Shown: positions 33,039 through 41,952 of the stretch, in pieces
Position numbering within the stretch: the stretch's first letter is position 1
Layout: every line of letters starts with the position of its first letter
Assembly: GCF_900090305.1 (NCBI RefSeq)
Contig: NZ_LT607751.1
Span: 6,186,120-6,250,119, forward strand
Direction: 5' to 3'
Origin: Micromonospora siamensis
GTDB taxonomy: Bacteria > Actinomycetota > Actinomycetes > Mycobacteriales > Micromonosporaceae
DNA length: 64,000 nucleotides
Notes under the pieces: generated by a model
The model's input: only the letters and a program-made list of their open reading frames with translations
Told to the model about the DNA's origin: nothing
Databases searched by the model: none
Program-made: the position numbers and the translations under genes

Positions 33039-34367
33039 ATGATCCAGAACGAAATGAGCCGGCGGCGGCTGCTCGGGCTCGGCGTCGGGCTCGGCGCGGC
33101 CGCCTCGCTGACCCTGGCCGGCTGCGGCGGCGGCAGCGCCACCAAGTCGGGTGGCAGCGCCGCGGGCAACGGCGGCAAGGACTACACCGGCCCGAAGGTC
33201 GACCTGAAGCTGTGGAACGGCTTCACCGGCGGTGACGGCGACATCTTCAAGAAGCTGGTGCAGCAGTTCAACAGCGAGCACGAGAACATCGCGGTGGCGG
33301 TCACCACGTACCAGTGGGAGGACTACTACAGCAAGCTGCCCGGCGCGGTCTCCAGCGGTAACGGCCCGGACATCGCGGTCATGCACATGGACCAGCTGGC
33401 CACCTTCGCCGCCCGCGGCGTGATCACCGAGCTGGACGACGTCGCCAAGGCGTTGCAGCTCAACGAGGGCGACTTCGCCCCGACCGTCTGGAAGGGCGGC
33501 ATCTACAACGACAAGCGGTACGGCATCCCGCTGGACATGCACCCGCTGGGCTTCTACTACAACAAGGCCGTCATGCAGAAGGCCGGCATCGACAAGCCCC
33601 CGACGAACTCCGACGAGTTCACCGCCGCGCTGGCCGAGCTGAAGAAGGCCGGCGTGCAGGGCTTCTGGGTCAGCCCGTTCCAGTTCACCGGCGGCATGAC
33701 CTTCTACTCGCTGCTGCACCAGTGGGGTGGCACGCTCTTCGACGACCAGGTCCAGAAGGCCACCTTCAACTCCGACCCGGCGGTCGAGGCCTGCACCTGG
33801 CTGGTCGACATGATCAAGCAGGGCTACTCCCCCGCGAACGTCGGCCAGGACGCCGACTACCTGGCGCTGAAGGCCGGCAAGAACGCGTTCAACTTCAACG
33901 GCATCTGGCAGATCAACGACATCGCCAAGGACCCGGCCGCGCAGATCGGCGTCGCCGAGGTGCCGCAGATCGGCAGCCAGAAGGCCGTCTGGGCGAACTC
34001 GCACAACTTCACCATCGTGAAGCAGCGCGGGGCCGACGACAACAAGATCGCCGGCGCGAAGGTCTTCATCAACTGGCTGAGCGAGCACTCGCTGGACTGG
34101 GCGAAGGGCGGCCAGATCCCGGCCCGCAAGGAGGTCCGCGAGAGCGCCGAGTTCAAGGCCATCCCGAACGTCTCCACGCTGGCCCCGGAGCTGGAGTACG
34201 CGGCCTTCCCGCCGGCCGCCCCGGGCCTCGGCGAGGTGCTGCTGACCTTCTACAACTCCTTCAACGAGGCGGCGCTGAACAAGAAGTCGCCGAAGCAGGC
34301 ACTGGACGACGGGGTCGCCAAGGCCAACAAGCAGCTCGAGGACAACCGCAAGAAGTACGGGAACTGA
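33039..34367 (+). CDS. Sugar ABC transporter substrate-binding lipoprotein
   Basis: Extracellular binding protein of the CUT1 class, 442 residues. The signal region MSRRRLLGLGVGLGAAASLTLAGC has twin Arg-like residues and a lipobox LAGC, so it should be a lipid-anchored receptor. The mature part shows the family 1 pattern: KLWNGFTGGDGDIFKKLVQQFN, then GPDIAVMHMDQLATFAARG and YGIPLDMHPLGFYYNKAVM. AAGGAG lies eight bases before ATG 33039. Flanking GH51 and GH43 genes suggest arabino- or xylo-oligosaccharides as ligand; that is context-based. Confidence 0.94.
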   Translation: MIQNEMSRRRLLGLGVGLGAAASLTLAGCGGGSATKSGGSAAGNGGKDYTGPKVDLKLWNGFTGGDGDIFKKLVQQFNSEHENIAVAVTTYQWEDYYSKLPGAVSSGNGPDIAVMHMDQLATFAARGVITELDDVAKALQLNEGDFAPTVWKGGIYNDKRYGIPLDMHPLGFYYNKAVMQKAGIDKPPTNSDEFTAALAELKKAGVQGFWVSPFQFTGGMTFYSLLHQWGGTLFDDQVQKATFNSDPAVEACTWLVDMIKQGYSPANVGQDADYLALKAGKNAFNFNGIWQINDIAKDPAAQIGVAEVPQIGSQKAVWANSHNFTIVKQRGADDNKIAGAKVFINWLSEHSLDWAKGGQIPARKEVRESAEFKAIPNVSTLAPELEYAAFPPAAPGLGEVLLTFYNSFNEAALNKKSPKQALDDGVAKANKQLEDNRKKYGN

Positions 34368-34373
34368 TTCCCC

Positions 34374-35336
34374 ATGGCGGATGTGATCGAGGTCGGGGCG
34401 GCGCGCAGGGACGCGCCGCCCCCGGCGGGCGGGAAGGGCCGCCGGGGCGTGACGGAGCGGGGCAGCCGCGCGACCCCGTACCTCTTCCTCGCGCCGTACC
34501 TGCTGCTCTTCCTCACCTTCGGCCTGCTGCCGATCCTCTTCGGGGTCTGGCTGAGCGTGCACCAGTGGGACCTGCAACTGCCCAACCGGCCCTTCGTCGG
34601 GCTGGACAACTACAAGGACCTGTTCGACAGCGAGTCGGCGATCTACGGCGACTGGTGGTCGAGCGTGAAGGCCACCGCGATCTTCACCGTCTTCTCGGTG
34701 CCGCTGCTGGTGGCCATCCCGCTCGGGCTGGCGCTGCTGCTCAACAAGTCGTTCCCCGGCCGGACGTTCTTCCGGGCCGTGTACTTCGCCCCGTACGTCC
34801 TCGGGGTGGCGGTGATCGGCCTGCTCTGGCGCTTCCTGCTGGATGCCAACCTGGGCTTGGTCAACCGGCTGCTCGGCGCGGTGGGGCTGCCCTCGGACAC
34901 CCCGTGGGTGACCGACGTGCCGTGGGCCTGGGTGTCGCTGGTCGGGGTGACGGTGTGGTGGACCTCCGGCTTCAACGCGGTGATCTACCTGGCCGGTCTC
35001 CAGGACATCTCGCCCGAGCTGTACGAGGCGTCGCGGATGGACGGCGCGAACGCCTGGCAGCGGTTCCGCAACGTCACCATCCCGGGGCTGCGCCCGGTGC
35101 TGCTCTTCGTGCTGACCACCACGATCCTCGCCTCGGCGAACGTCTTCGGCCAGTCCTTCCTGATCACGCAGGGTGCGCCCGGCGAGGAGACCAGGACGGT
35201 GGTCTGGCGGATCGTCGACGAGGGGCTGCGGGACAACGACGCCGGGCGGGCCGCCGCGATGAGCATCGTCTTCGCGCTGGCGCTCACCGTGATCAGCCTG
35301 ATCAACTTCCGGTTCTTCCGGTACCGGGAAGACTGA
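34374..35336 (+). CDS. Sugar ABC transporter permease (MalF-like, CUT1)
   Basis: First membrane permease, 320 residues with six predicted helices. After a polar 35-residue start, the first helix is YLFLAPYLLLFLTFGLLPILF. The EAA loop that docks on the ATPase is present as ELYEASRMDGANAWQRFRNVTIPGLRP. ATG 34374 comes six bases after the binding-protein stop. It works with the next permease and with an ATPase encoded elsewhere, likely a shared MsiK-type protein. Confidence 0.94.
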   Translation: MADVIEVGAARRDAPPPAGGKGRRGVTERGSRATPYLFLAPYLLLFLTFGLLPILFGVWLSVHQWDLQLPNRPFVGLDNYKDLFDSESAIYGDWWSSVKATAIFTVFSVPLLVAIPLGLALLLNKSFPGRTFFRAVYFAPYVLGVAVIGLLWRFLLDANLGLVNRLLGAVGLPSDTPWVTDVPWAWVSLVGVTVWWTSGFNAVIYLAGLQDISPELYEASRMDGANAWQRFRNVTIPGLRPVLLFVLTTTILASANVFGQSFLITQGAPGEETRTVVWRIVDEGLRDNDAGRAAAMSIVFALALTVISLINFRFFRYRED

Positions 35337-35346
35337 GGGGCCGACG

Positions 35347-36171
35347 ATGACGACTCTCCGCCGTTCCGCGCGCTACGGGCTGCTGGTGCTGCTGGCCCTG
35401 ATCTTCCTGACCCCGCTGGTCTGGATGGTCATCACCTCGGTGAAGACCTACGGCGAGGCACAGAAGATCCCGCCGACCTTCGTGCCGAAGCCGTTCTCCA
35501 CCTACGGCTACGAGCAGATCCTCGGCAACACCGCGAACCCGGTGCTGCGCTGGTTCCTCAACAGCATGCTGGCCGCCACGCTGCACGCGCTGCTGGTGCT
35601 GGCGACCGCCTCGATGGCCGCGTACGCGCTGGCCCGGCTGCGGTTCCGCGGCCGGGGCGTGGGCTTCGCGCTGATCGTGGGCACGCTGTTCATCCCGCCG
35701 ACCTCGCTGATCATCCCGAACTTCGTGATCGCCGACCGGCTGAACTGGCTGGACACCCTGACCGTGGTGGTCGTGCCCGGCGCGGCCAGCGCGTTCGGGG
35801 TGTTCTTCCTGCGCCAGTTCTTCCTCTCCATCCCCGCCGAGCTGGAGGAGGCGGCGGTGCTGGACGGGGCGAACCACTGGCAGATCTTCTCGAAGGTGCT
35901 GCTGCCGCTCTCCAAGCCGGCCCTGGCCACCCTCGCGGTGCTGTCGTTCCTGACCAACTGGAACGACTTCCTCTGGCCGATCTACGTGCTGTTCAGCCCC
36001 GAGCGGCTGACCCTGCCGCCGGGCCTGGGCCTGCTCCAGGGCGCCTACGTCACCGACTATCCGGTGATCATGGCGGGCGCGGTGCTGGCCAGCGTGCCGG
36101 TGCTGATCCTCTTCGTGGCGGCCCAGCGGCACATCATCCAGGGCGTGTCCCGCAGCGGCCTGAAGGGATGA
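35347..36171 (+). CDS. Sugar ABC transporter permease (MalG-like, CUT1)
   Basis: Second membrane permease, 274 residues, six helices. The start region RSARYGLLVLLALIFLTPLVWM is the first helix, and the EAA loop is ELEEAAVLDGANHWQIFSKVLLPLSKP. The end ILFVAAQRHIIQGVSRSGLKG is typical of MalG-type proteins. Start ATG 35347 follows the previous stop by ten bases with GGGGC upstream. The stop overlaps the GH43 start by ATGA, so import and sugar release are co-translated. No ATP-binding gene follows. Confidence 0.94.
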   Translation: MTTLRRSARYGLLVLLALIFLTPLVWMVITSVKTYGEAQKIPPTFVPKPFSTYGYEQILGNTANPVLRWFLNSMLAATLHALLVLATASMAAYALARLRFRGRGVGFALIVGTLFIPPTSLIIPNFVIADRLNWLDTLTVVVVPGAASAFGVFFLRQFFLSIPAELEEAAVLDGANHWQIFSKVLLPLSKPALATLAVLSFLTNWNDFLWPIYVLFSPERLTLPPGLGLLQGAYVTDYPVIMAGAVLASVPVLILFVAAQRHIIQGVSRSGLKG

Positions 36172-37190
36172 CGGCCGACAGACTCCGGCGACGTGGTGCG
36201 GCGGCGGTCCTCGCCGTCGCACTGCTCGTCGCCGGCTGCGGCGAGGACGCCGCCCCCACCCCATCGAGTACGCGGAGCGACCCGAACATGTTCACCAACC
36301 CCGTGGTCCGCGCCGACGCCCCCGACCCGTTCGTCACCCGGGCCGGGGACGCCTGGTGGATGTTCCACACCAACGCCGGCGGCCGGAACGTGCCGGTGCG
36401 GCGCTCCGCCGACCTGGTCGACTGGTCCGAGCCCGAGGAGGCGCTGCCCGAGCTGCCCGGGTGGGCGGACCCGGGCAAGACCTGGGCGCCGGAGGCGATC
36501 CAGCTCGCGCCGGACCGGTTCGTGCTCTACTACACCGTCGCCGGCCGCGACTCCGGCCGGCAGTGCGTGGGCCGGGCGGTGGCGAGCGAGCCGCAGGGCC
36601 CGTACCGGGACGATTCGACCGAGCCGTTCATCTGCCAGGCGGAGCTGGGCGGCGCGATCGACGCCAGCCCCTTCCGGGACACCGACGGCACGCTCTGGCT
36701 GCTGTGGAAGAACGACGGCAACGCCATCGGGGTGGACACCTGGCTCTGGTCGCAGCGGCTCTCCCCGGACGGGCTGACCCTGGTCGGCGAGCCGACGAAG
36801 CTGCTGAAGCAGACCGAGCCGTGGGAGGGCACCCTGATCGAGGGGCCGTTCTTCCACCGGCGGGACGGGAAGTTGTTCCTCTTCTTCGCCGCCAACGCCT
36901 ACGACAAGGAGACGTACGCCGAGGGCTACGCGGTCTGCGACGGCCCGGAGGGGCCGTGCCGCAAGGCGCCGGAGAACCCGATCCTGCGTACCAACGAGGT
37001 GGCCTCCGGACCCGGCCACGCCTCGATGGCGGAGTCCGACGGGCGGACCTGGCTGGTCTACCACGCCTGGCCGCCCGGCCAGGAGGGCGCCACGGACCCG
37101 GGCCGCCAGGTCTGGCTGGACGAGGTGGTCTGGACCGACGGCAAGCCGGTGGTCAAGGGCCCCACGGGCGGGCCGCAACCGCGGCCCTGA
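36168..37190 (+). CDS. Lipoprotein glycoside hydrolase, GH43-like (arabinanase/xylosidase type)
   Basis: Membrane-anchored outside glycosidase, 340 residues. Signal peptide with lipobox LVAGC. The five-blade propeller domain starts at NPVVRADAPDPFVTRAGDAWWMF; the catalytic base Asp is in ADAPDPF, the pKa-tuning Asp in GGAIDASPFRD, and the general acid Glu in LIEGPFFHRRDGK. Family members cut arabinans, arabinoxylans or xylosides. It is the last gene of the LacI-controlled operon and overlaps the permease gene by ATGA. It would trim polymer outside; the transporter and cytoplasmic GH51 then finish the job. Confidence 0.88.
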   Translation: MTADRLRRRGAAAVLAVALLVAGCGEDAAPTPSSTRSDPNMFTNPVVRADAPDPFVTRAGDAWWMFHTNAGGRNVPVRRSADLVDWSEPEEALPELPGWADPGKTWAPEAIQLAPDRFVLYYTVAGRDSGRQCVGRAVASEPQGPYRDDSTEPFICQAELGGAIDASPFRDTDGTLWLLWKNDGNAIGVDTWLWSQRLSPDGLTLVGEPTKLLKQTEPWEGTLIEGPFFHRRDGKLFLFFAANAYDKETYAEGYAVCDGPEGPCRKAPENPILRTNEVASGPGHASMAESDGRTWLVYHAWPPGQEGATDPGRQVWLDEVVWTDGKPVVKGPTGGPQPRP

Positions 37191-37318
37191 CCCTTCGCCG
37201 CGCGCCGGCCACGCAACCCGCCACCCATCGCACCACGGCACCACCGTGCGTGACAGGCAACGACAGCCAGCCCTCCGTGACGTTCCGTGACCGCGGCGAT
37301 GGGTGACAAGAGTCCATT

Positions 37319-37456
37319 CCCCGCCTTTGCTCTGCTGCGCTCCACGCAACACCTGGGCTGAGCTGCGTTCTTCCCATCGAGCCTCGACCGGGGATGCCGA
37401 CGCGGACGTCACCGAAGGTGTCTGTTGCGTGGGGTGCAGCAGAGCAAAGGCGGGGG
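37319..37456. repeat. Long inverted-repeat element with CCTTTGCTCTGCTG ends
   Basis: Arms of about 34 bases (37319-37352 and 37418-37456) pair with few mismatches around a 65-base centre. Both ends carry CCTTTGCTCTGCTG or its complement, and ACGCAAC lies next to it in each arm. It is in the convergent gap between GH43 and the APC permease. A related element with the same ends is at 51516-51592, so this is a dispersed family, MITE-like or a large bidirectional terminator. No transposase is present. Confidence 0.85.
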
Positions 37457-37611
37457 ACTGACCTGTTGGAGGCGGGCGGGCCGGTCGCCCTCCGTGACGA
37501 TCGGATTGCCAGCCCAGCAGGCACGTGACCTTCGCCGGAGACACGCGGGCAGCCGGGCGGGACGGGCGGGACGGGCGGACGCGGCGTACTCCCAGGTGGG
37601 TGGCGGACGCG

Positions 37612-37648
37612 ACGCGACGCCGGGCGATGGTGCCGCCCGGCGTCGCGT
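37612..37648. terminator. Hairpin downstream of the APC permease gene
   Basis: Perfect 15-base arms ACGCGACGCCGGGCG (37612-37626) and CGCCCGGCGTCGCGT (37634-37648) with a seven-base loop lie ten bases beyond the stop of the minus-strand permease gene. This is a strong intrinsic-type terminator without a T tract. Confidence 0.8.
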
Positions 37649-37658
37649 GGGTAATTCG

Positions 37659-39155
37659 TCAGGCCGGGGTTCGCTGGGTGGGCACCTGCTCGCCGTGCTC
37701 GCGGCGGGCCAGCCGGTTCTTCCGGTGGCCGTAGCCGAAGTAGATCAGCGCGCCGAGCACCATCCAGACCAGGAACCGGATCCAGGTCTCCACGGAGAGG
37801 TTCAGCATCAGGTAGAAGCAGGCCAGGGCGGAGATGATCGGCAGCACCGGGGAGAACGGCACCCGGAACGAGCGCTCCAGGTCGGGGCGCTTGCGCCGCA
37901 GGATCGGCACCGCCAGCGAGACCAGCACGAACGCGCAGAGCGCGCCGATGCTGACCAGGTCGGCCAGCGCGGAGAGCGGCAGGAAGCCGGCGAGCAGCGC
38001 GACCGCCACGGTCATGATCGCGGAGATCCGGTACGGGGTGCCCCAGCGCGGGTGCACCTTGGCGATCGACGGCGGGATCAGCCCGTCCCGGGCGATGGCG
38101 AAGCCGATCCGGCCCATGGCCACCAGGTCGACCAGGATGACGCTGGTCAGGCCGGCGACGGCGGCGATGGAGACCAGGATGGCGGCCCAGCCGGCGCCGG
38201 CGGACTTGAAGGCCGAGGCGATCGGGGCGCCCTCGTCGATCTCGGCGTACGGCACCATGCCGACCACGACCAGCGAGACACCGATGTACAGCACGGTCGA
38301 GATGAGCAGCGTGCCGAGCAGGCCCAGCGGCAGGTCCCGCTTCGGCTTCTTCGTCTCCTCGCCCATGTTGGCCACCGCCTCGAAGCCGGTGTACGCGAAG
38401 AAGACCACCGCGGCTGCGGTGAGTACGCCGGCGAAGCCGAAGACGGAGGGCTCCATCCCGAAGATCGCCTGGGTGACCGGTTGCCGGATGCCGTCCTCGC
38501 CGCCCGAGGCCGGCTCGGTGGCCGGGATGAACGGGCTGAGGTTGGCTGCCTTCACGAAGAACAGGCCGGCCACCACGATGAAGACGCAGATGGCCACCTT
38601 GACCAGGACCAGCAGGTTGGTGACCCGGGCGGACTCGCGGACGCCGACGATGGCGACCACGCCGAGGATCAGCACGATCGCGATCGCGCCGATGTTGACG
38701 ATGCTGCCCGCCTCGCCGAACCAGGTGGTGGGCAGGCCGAGGAGTTCCCCGAGGTAGCCGGACCAGCCGCGGGCGACCACGGCCGCACCGAGGGCGAACT
38801 CCAGCAGCAGGTCCCAGCCGATGATCCAGGCGACGATCTCGCCCATCGTGGCGTACGCGTAGGTGTAGGCGCTGCCGGCGGTCGGCACGCTGGAGGCCAG
38901 CTCGGCGTAGCAGAGCGCGGCGAGCAGGGCGACCACGCCGGCGATCGCGAAGGAGATCACCACGCCCGGACCGGCGTGGTTCTTGGCCTCGATACCGGTC
39001 AGCGTGAAGATGCCGGTACCGATCACGATGCCGATGCCGAAGCCGGTCAGGTCCAGCGCGCCGAGGCGACGCTTCAGACCGGGCCCGCCGTCGCTGCCGT
39101 CTGCGTTTCCCTGGGCTATCACGTCCTTGATCGGCTTGGTACGCAGCACGGACAC
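37659..39155 (-). CDS. APC-family amino-acid permease (cationic amino acid transporter type)
   Basis: Secondary transporter of 498 residues with about twelve to fourteen membrane helices. The first unwound helix has GFGIGIVIGTGIFTLTGIEA, the glycine-rich ligand site of APC carriers; FFAYTGFEAVANMGEETKKPKRDLP is the conserved helix 6-7 region. It resembles the YhdG/CAT-type permeases. The start is probably GTG 39155 (VSVLRTKPIKDVI), with GGGGAGGGG nine bases upstream; two further GTG/TTG-type starts are just above. The 3' end is marked by a strong hairpin. Ligand: basic or branched amino acids, not certain. Confidence 0.9.
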   Translation of the reverse strand: MSVLRTKPIKDVIAQGNADGSDGGPGLKRRLGALDLTGFGIGIVIGTGIFTLTGIEAKNHAGPGVVISFAIAGVVALLAALCYAELASSVPTAGSAYTYAYATMGEIVAWIIGWDLLLEFALGAAVVARGWSGYLGELLGLPTTWFGEAGSIVNIGAIAIVLILGVVAIVGVRESARVTNLLVLVKVAICVFIVVAGLFFVKAANLSPFIPATEPASGGEDGIRQPVTQAIFGMEPSVFGFAGVLTAAAVVFFAYTGFEAVANMGEETKKPKRDLPLGLLGTLLISTVLYIGVSLVVVGMVPYAEIDEGAPIASAFKSAGAGWAAILVSIAAVAGLTSVILVDLVAMGRIGFAIARDGLIPPSIAKVHPRWGTPYRISAIMTVAVALLAGFLPLSALADLVSIGALCAFVLVSLAVPILRRKRPDLERSFRVPFSPVLPIISALACFYLMLNLSVETWIRFLVWMVLGALIYFGYGHRKNRLARREHGEQVPTQRTPA

Positions 39156-39449
39156 CGCGATCACCCCTCCCCGTGGCCGCCCGGACGGCGGCCAGCGCGG
39201 GGCGATGCTACCCAGCACGCACCCTCGCCAATCGTTACTTCCCGGCCAATCCGGCCATCACCCGGCGTGTGGAGCGGATCACCTGACGCGATGTGGCCTC
39301 GCCCCCAGGATCGATCGGGGCCGAATCCTGGCGGACCCTTGCGCGGAGCACGCCAGGTGTGAAACTTTCCTACCAGCGGTCGATTGTTGGCGGCGAATTG
39401 TGCCCGCAGGCCGCACCTCCACCGGCAGCCCGACGAAGGGATCCACCGC

Positions 39450-41102
39450 ATGAAGGCATCTCGGCTCGCCACCGCCGGGCTGGCCGCGGCACTGCTCGGC
39501 GCGCTGGTCGCCGTCGCCCCCGCCAGCGCCGCACCCGAGGCGGCGCCGCAGACCGCCACCTGCGTCACCGACCCGGCCACCCCGAAGCGTCAGTTCCGGG
39601 CCATGTGGATCTCGTCGGTGGTGAACATCGACTGGCCGACCAAGGCGTCCCAGACCGCGCCCGACCGGATCGCCGCCCAGCAGGCGGAATACCGGGGCTG
39701 GCTCGACCTGGCGCAGAAGCTCAACCACAACGCCGTCGTCGTGCAGGTCCGCCCCACCGCCGACGCGTTCTGGCCGTCGGCGTACGAGCCGTGGTCGGAG
39801 TACCTGACCGGGGTGCGCGGGCAGGACCCGGGCTGGGACCCGCTGGCCTTCCTGGTCGCCGAGTCGCACAAGCGGAACCTGGAGTTCCACGCCTGGTTCA
39901 ACCCGTACCGGGTCTCCATGCCGGCCCCGGGCGGCGCCGGCGCGGACATCTCGAAGCTGGCCCCTAACCACCCGGCACGGCAGCACCCGGACTGGGTCTT
40001 CGCGTACCCGCCGGCCGGGGTGGCCGGCAGCCGGCTCTACTACAACCCCGGCATCCCCGCCGTCCGCGAGTTCGTCCAGACCGCGATGATGGACGCGGTC
40101 AGCCGGTACGACATCGACGGCGTGCACTTCGACGACTACTTCTACCCGTACCCCAGCGGCAGCTGGCAGGTGCCGGACGACGCCACCTTCGCCGAGTTCA
40201 ACCGCGGCTTCACCAACAAGGCCGACTGGCGGCGGGACAACATCAACCTGCTGGTCCAGGAGATGAACAGCAAGATCAAGTCGGCCAAGCCGTGGGTGAA
40301 GTTCGGGGTCAGCCCGTTCGGCATCTGGCGCAACAAGTCGGCCGACCCGAACGGCTCGGACACCACCGGCTCCCAGTCGTACGACATCATCTCCGCCGAC
40401 ACCCGCACCTGGGTCAAGAACGAGTGGATCGACTACGTGGTGCCGCAGCTGTACTGGTACATCGGCCAGTACCCGGCGGCCGACTACGCCCGACTGGTGC
40501 CGTGGTGGGCGGAGACGGTGCGCGGCACCCGGGTGCAGCTCTACATCGGCCAGGCCGACTACAAGAGCGGTGAGCCGGCGTACGGGCCGTACTGGATGAA
40601 CCCGAACGAGCTGTCGAACCACCTGACGCTCAACCGGTCGTACCCGGAGGTGCTCGGCAACGTGCACTTCTCCGCCGTGCAGGTGCGGGCGAACCGACTC
40701 GGGGCCACCGACATCTACGCCACCGAGCACTACTCCCGCCCGGCGCTGGTGCCGGCGATGCCGCACCTGCCGTCCGCGCCCCTGCTCGCCCCGGTGATCA
40801 CCGACGTGCAGCGGCAGGACGACGGGGTACGGCTGAGCTGGCGGCAGCCCGCCGACGGCGCCGGCCCGTTCGGCACCGCCACCTCGTACGCGATCTACCG
40901 GCTCGACGGGGCCGGCCGCGCCGACGCCTGCGACCTGGCCGACGCGTCCAACCTGGTGGCCACGGTCCGGGGCACCGCCGGGGACGTGCAGTCCTGGGTG
41001 GACACCACGGCCGAGGCCGGAACGGCGTACACGTACCACGTGACGGCGCTGGACCGGGTCTGGAACGAGGGACCGGCCAGCCCGGCGCGCTTCGTGAGGT
41101 AA
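39450..41102 (+). CDS. Secreted GHL10-type glycoside hydrolase-like protein with C-terminal FN3-like domain
   Basis: Secreted protein of 550 residues. Signal peptide ends near APASA. The main domain (about 50-400) matches the glycosyl-hydrolase-like 10 family (YddW/DUF187): RQFRAMWISSVVNIDWP, then AVVVQVRPTADAFWPS, WFNPYRVS, DGVHFDDYFYPY with conserved acidic residues, and KFGVSPFGIWRN. Family members are thought to act on peptidoglycan-derived or other glycans. About 90 C-terminal residues form a fibronectin III-like module (VRLSWRQPAD...YTYHVTALDR). ATG 39450 has GAAGGG nine bases upstream. It is followed by a perfect hairpin. Confidence 0.9.
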   Translation: MKASRLATAGLAAALLGALVAVAPASAAPEAAPQTATCVTDPATPKRQFRAMWISSVVNIDWPTKASQTAPDRIAAQQAEYRGWLDLAQKLNHNAVVVQVRPTADAFWPSAYEPWSEYLTGVRGQDPGWDPLAFLVAESHKRNLEFHAWFNPYRVSMPAPGGAGADISKLAPNHPARQHPDWVFAYPPAGVAGSRLYYNPGIPAVREFVQTAMMDAVSRYDIDGVHFDDYFYPYPSGSWQVPDDATFAEFNRGFTNKADWRRDNINLLVQEMNSKIKSAKPWVKFGVSPFGIWRNKSADPNGSDTTGSQSYDIISADTRTWVKNEWIDYVVPQLYWYIGQYPAADYARLVPWWAETVRGTRVQLYIGQADYKSGEPAYGPYWMNPNELSNHLTLNRSYPEVLGNVHFSAVQVRANRLGATDIYATEHYSRPALVPAMPHLPSAPLLAPVITDVQRQDDGVRLSWRQPADGAGPFGTATSYAIYRLDGAGRADACDLADASNLVATVRGTAGDVQSWVDTTAEAGTAYTYHVTALDRVWNEGPASPARFVR

Positions 41103-41118
41103 GCAGGTCAGCTCGACC

Positions 41119-41154
41119 CGACGCCCGGGACTCGGATCCGAGTCCCGGGCGTCG
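41119..41154. terminator. 36-bp perfect palindrome after the GHL10 gene
   Basis: The sequence is self-complementary over 18 bases each side with no unpaired centre (middle CTCGGATCCGAG), seventeen bases after the stop codon. It is a likely terminator; a loop of four to six bases would open on folding. Confidence 0.8.
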
Positions 41155-41281
41155 CCGTCTCTCCGAGCAAAGGTCCGTTTCGACGGATGTCACCAATACT
41201 TCGCACTCTCCGCAGCTCAGGGTCGATGCGCTGATCGAAACTGGTCAACATCTCGGCCCGCTCCCCCATGCGGAGGTAACC

Positions 41282-41800
41282 GTGTCCAGACGTCTCGCCA
41301 CCACCGTCGCCACCACCGCCGTCGCCCTGCTCACCGCGCTGGTGCTCGCCTCCCCCGCCGCCGCCGCGGTCAGCACCGAACAGAAGCTCAGCGTCCTGGC
41401 CAGCTGGACCCAGACCAGCGCCAGCAGCTACAACGCCTGGAACGCCGGCCGGCTCGACAAGGCCGCCTGGTCCGCGTACGCCTTCGACTGGTCGACCGAC
41501 TACTGCTCGTCCAGCCCGGACAACCCGCTCGGCTTCCGGTTCAGCCTCTCCTGCCACCGGCACGACTTCGGCTACCGGAACTACAAGGCGATGGGCCTGT
41601 TCTCCGCCAACAAGTCCCGGCTGGACAGCGCCTTCTACGCCGACCTGAAGCGGGTCTGCGCCACGTACAGCTACGTGGTCCGCCCCGCCTGCTACAGCCT
41701 GGCCTGGACCTACTACGAGGCGGTCAACGTCTTCGGCTCGACCGCCGCCGTCCGCCAGTCCGACCTCGACCGCGCCGCCCGCCTCCTCCCCACCCCCTGA
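41282..41800 (+). CDS. Secreted bacterial phospholipase A2
   Basis: Secreted enzyme of 172 residues cutting the sn-2 acyl chain of phospholipids. The signal peptide ends near SPAAAA. The mature part has the prokaryotic PLA2 catalytic motif CHRHDFGYRNYKAM with the His-Asp pair, preceded by TDYCSS-S-PLGFRF that should give the calcium loop, and four Cys for two disulphides (C-SSS, SC-H, VCATYS, PACYS). The start GTG 41282 has GGAGGT six bases upstream. The gene stands alone, before an inverted repeat in a convergent gap. Confidence 0.93.
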   Translation: MSRRLATTVATTAVALLTALVLASPAAAAVSTEQKLSVLASWTQTSASSYNAWNAGRLDKAAWSAYAFDWSTDYCSSSPDNPLGFRFSLSCHRHDFGYRNYKAMGLFSANKSRLDSAFYADLKRVCATYSYVVRPACYSLAWTYYEAVNVFGSTAAVRQSDLDRAARLLPTP

Positions 41801-41830
41801 CCGCCCACCCACCTCCCCCGCCGGCAGCGC

Positions 41831-41894
41831 CCGTTGATCATGGAGTTAGCAGCGAATTCGATCTCTTCTACTGCCGCTAACTCATGATCAACGG
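41831..41894. repeat. 20-bp inverted repeat, second member of the GTTGATCATG family
   Basis: Arms CCGTTGATCATGGAGTTAGC (41831-41850) and the complement at 41876-41894, which lacks one base, flank a 25-base loop. The arm shares GTTGATCATG-AGTTAGC with the element at 30238-30298. It is in the convergent gap between phospholipase A2 and the cyclase-ATPase gene, where it could stop transcription from both sides. The plus strand from 41895 to 42005 is then very rich in GGGG tracts, running into the 3' end of the neighbouring gene. Confidence 0.88.
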
Positions 41895-41952
41895 CGGAGG
41901 CCGCCGGGGTGGGGGTCGCCGGGGTGGGGTGGGCGGGGTGGGGTGGGCGGGG

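Noticed and set aside
36057..37544. Long minus-strand open frame over GH43 and the inverted repeat
   Set aside because: Runs through the repeat element and antisense to a gene with intact catalytic motifs; no homology visible.
37191..37658. A hidden gene in the convergent gap after GH43
   Set aside because: Open frames there pass through the inverted repeat and hairpin and show no protein-like sequence.
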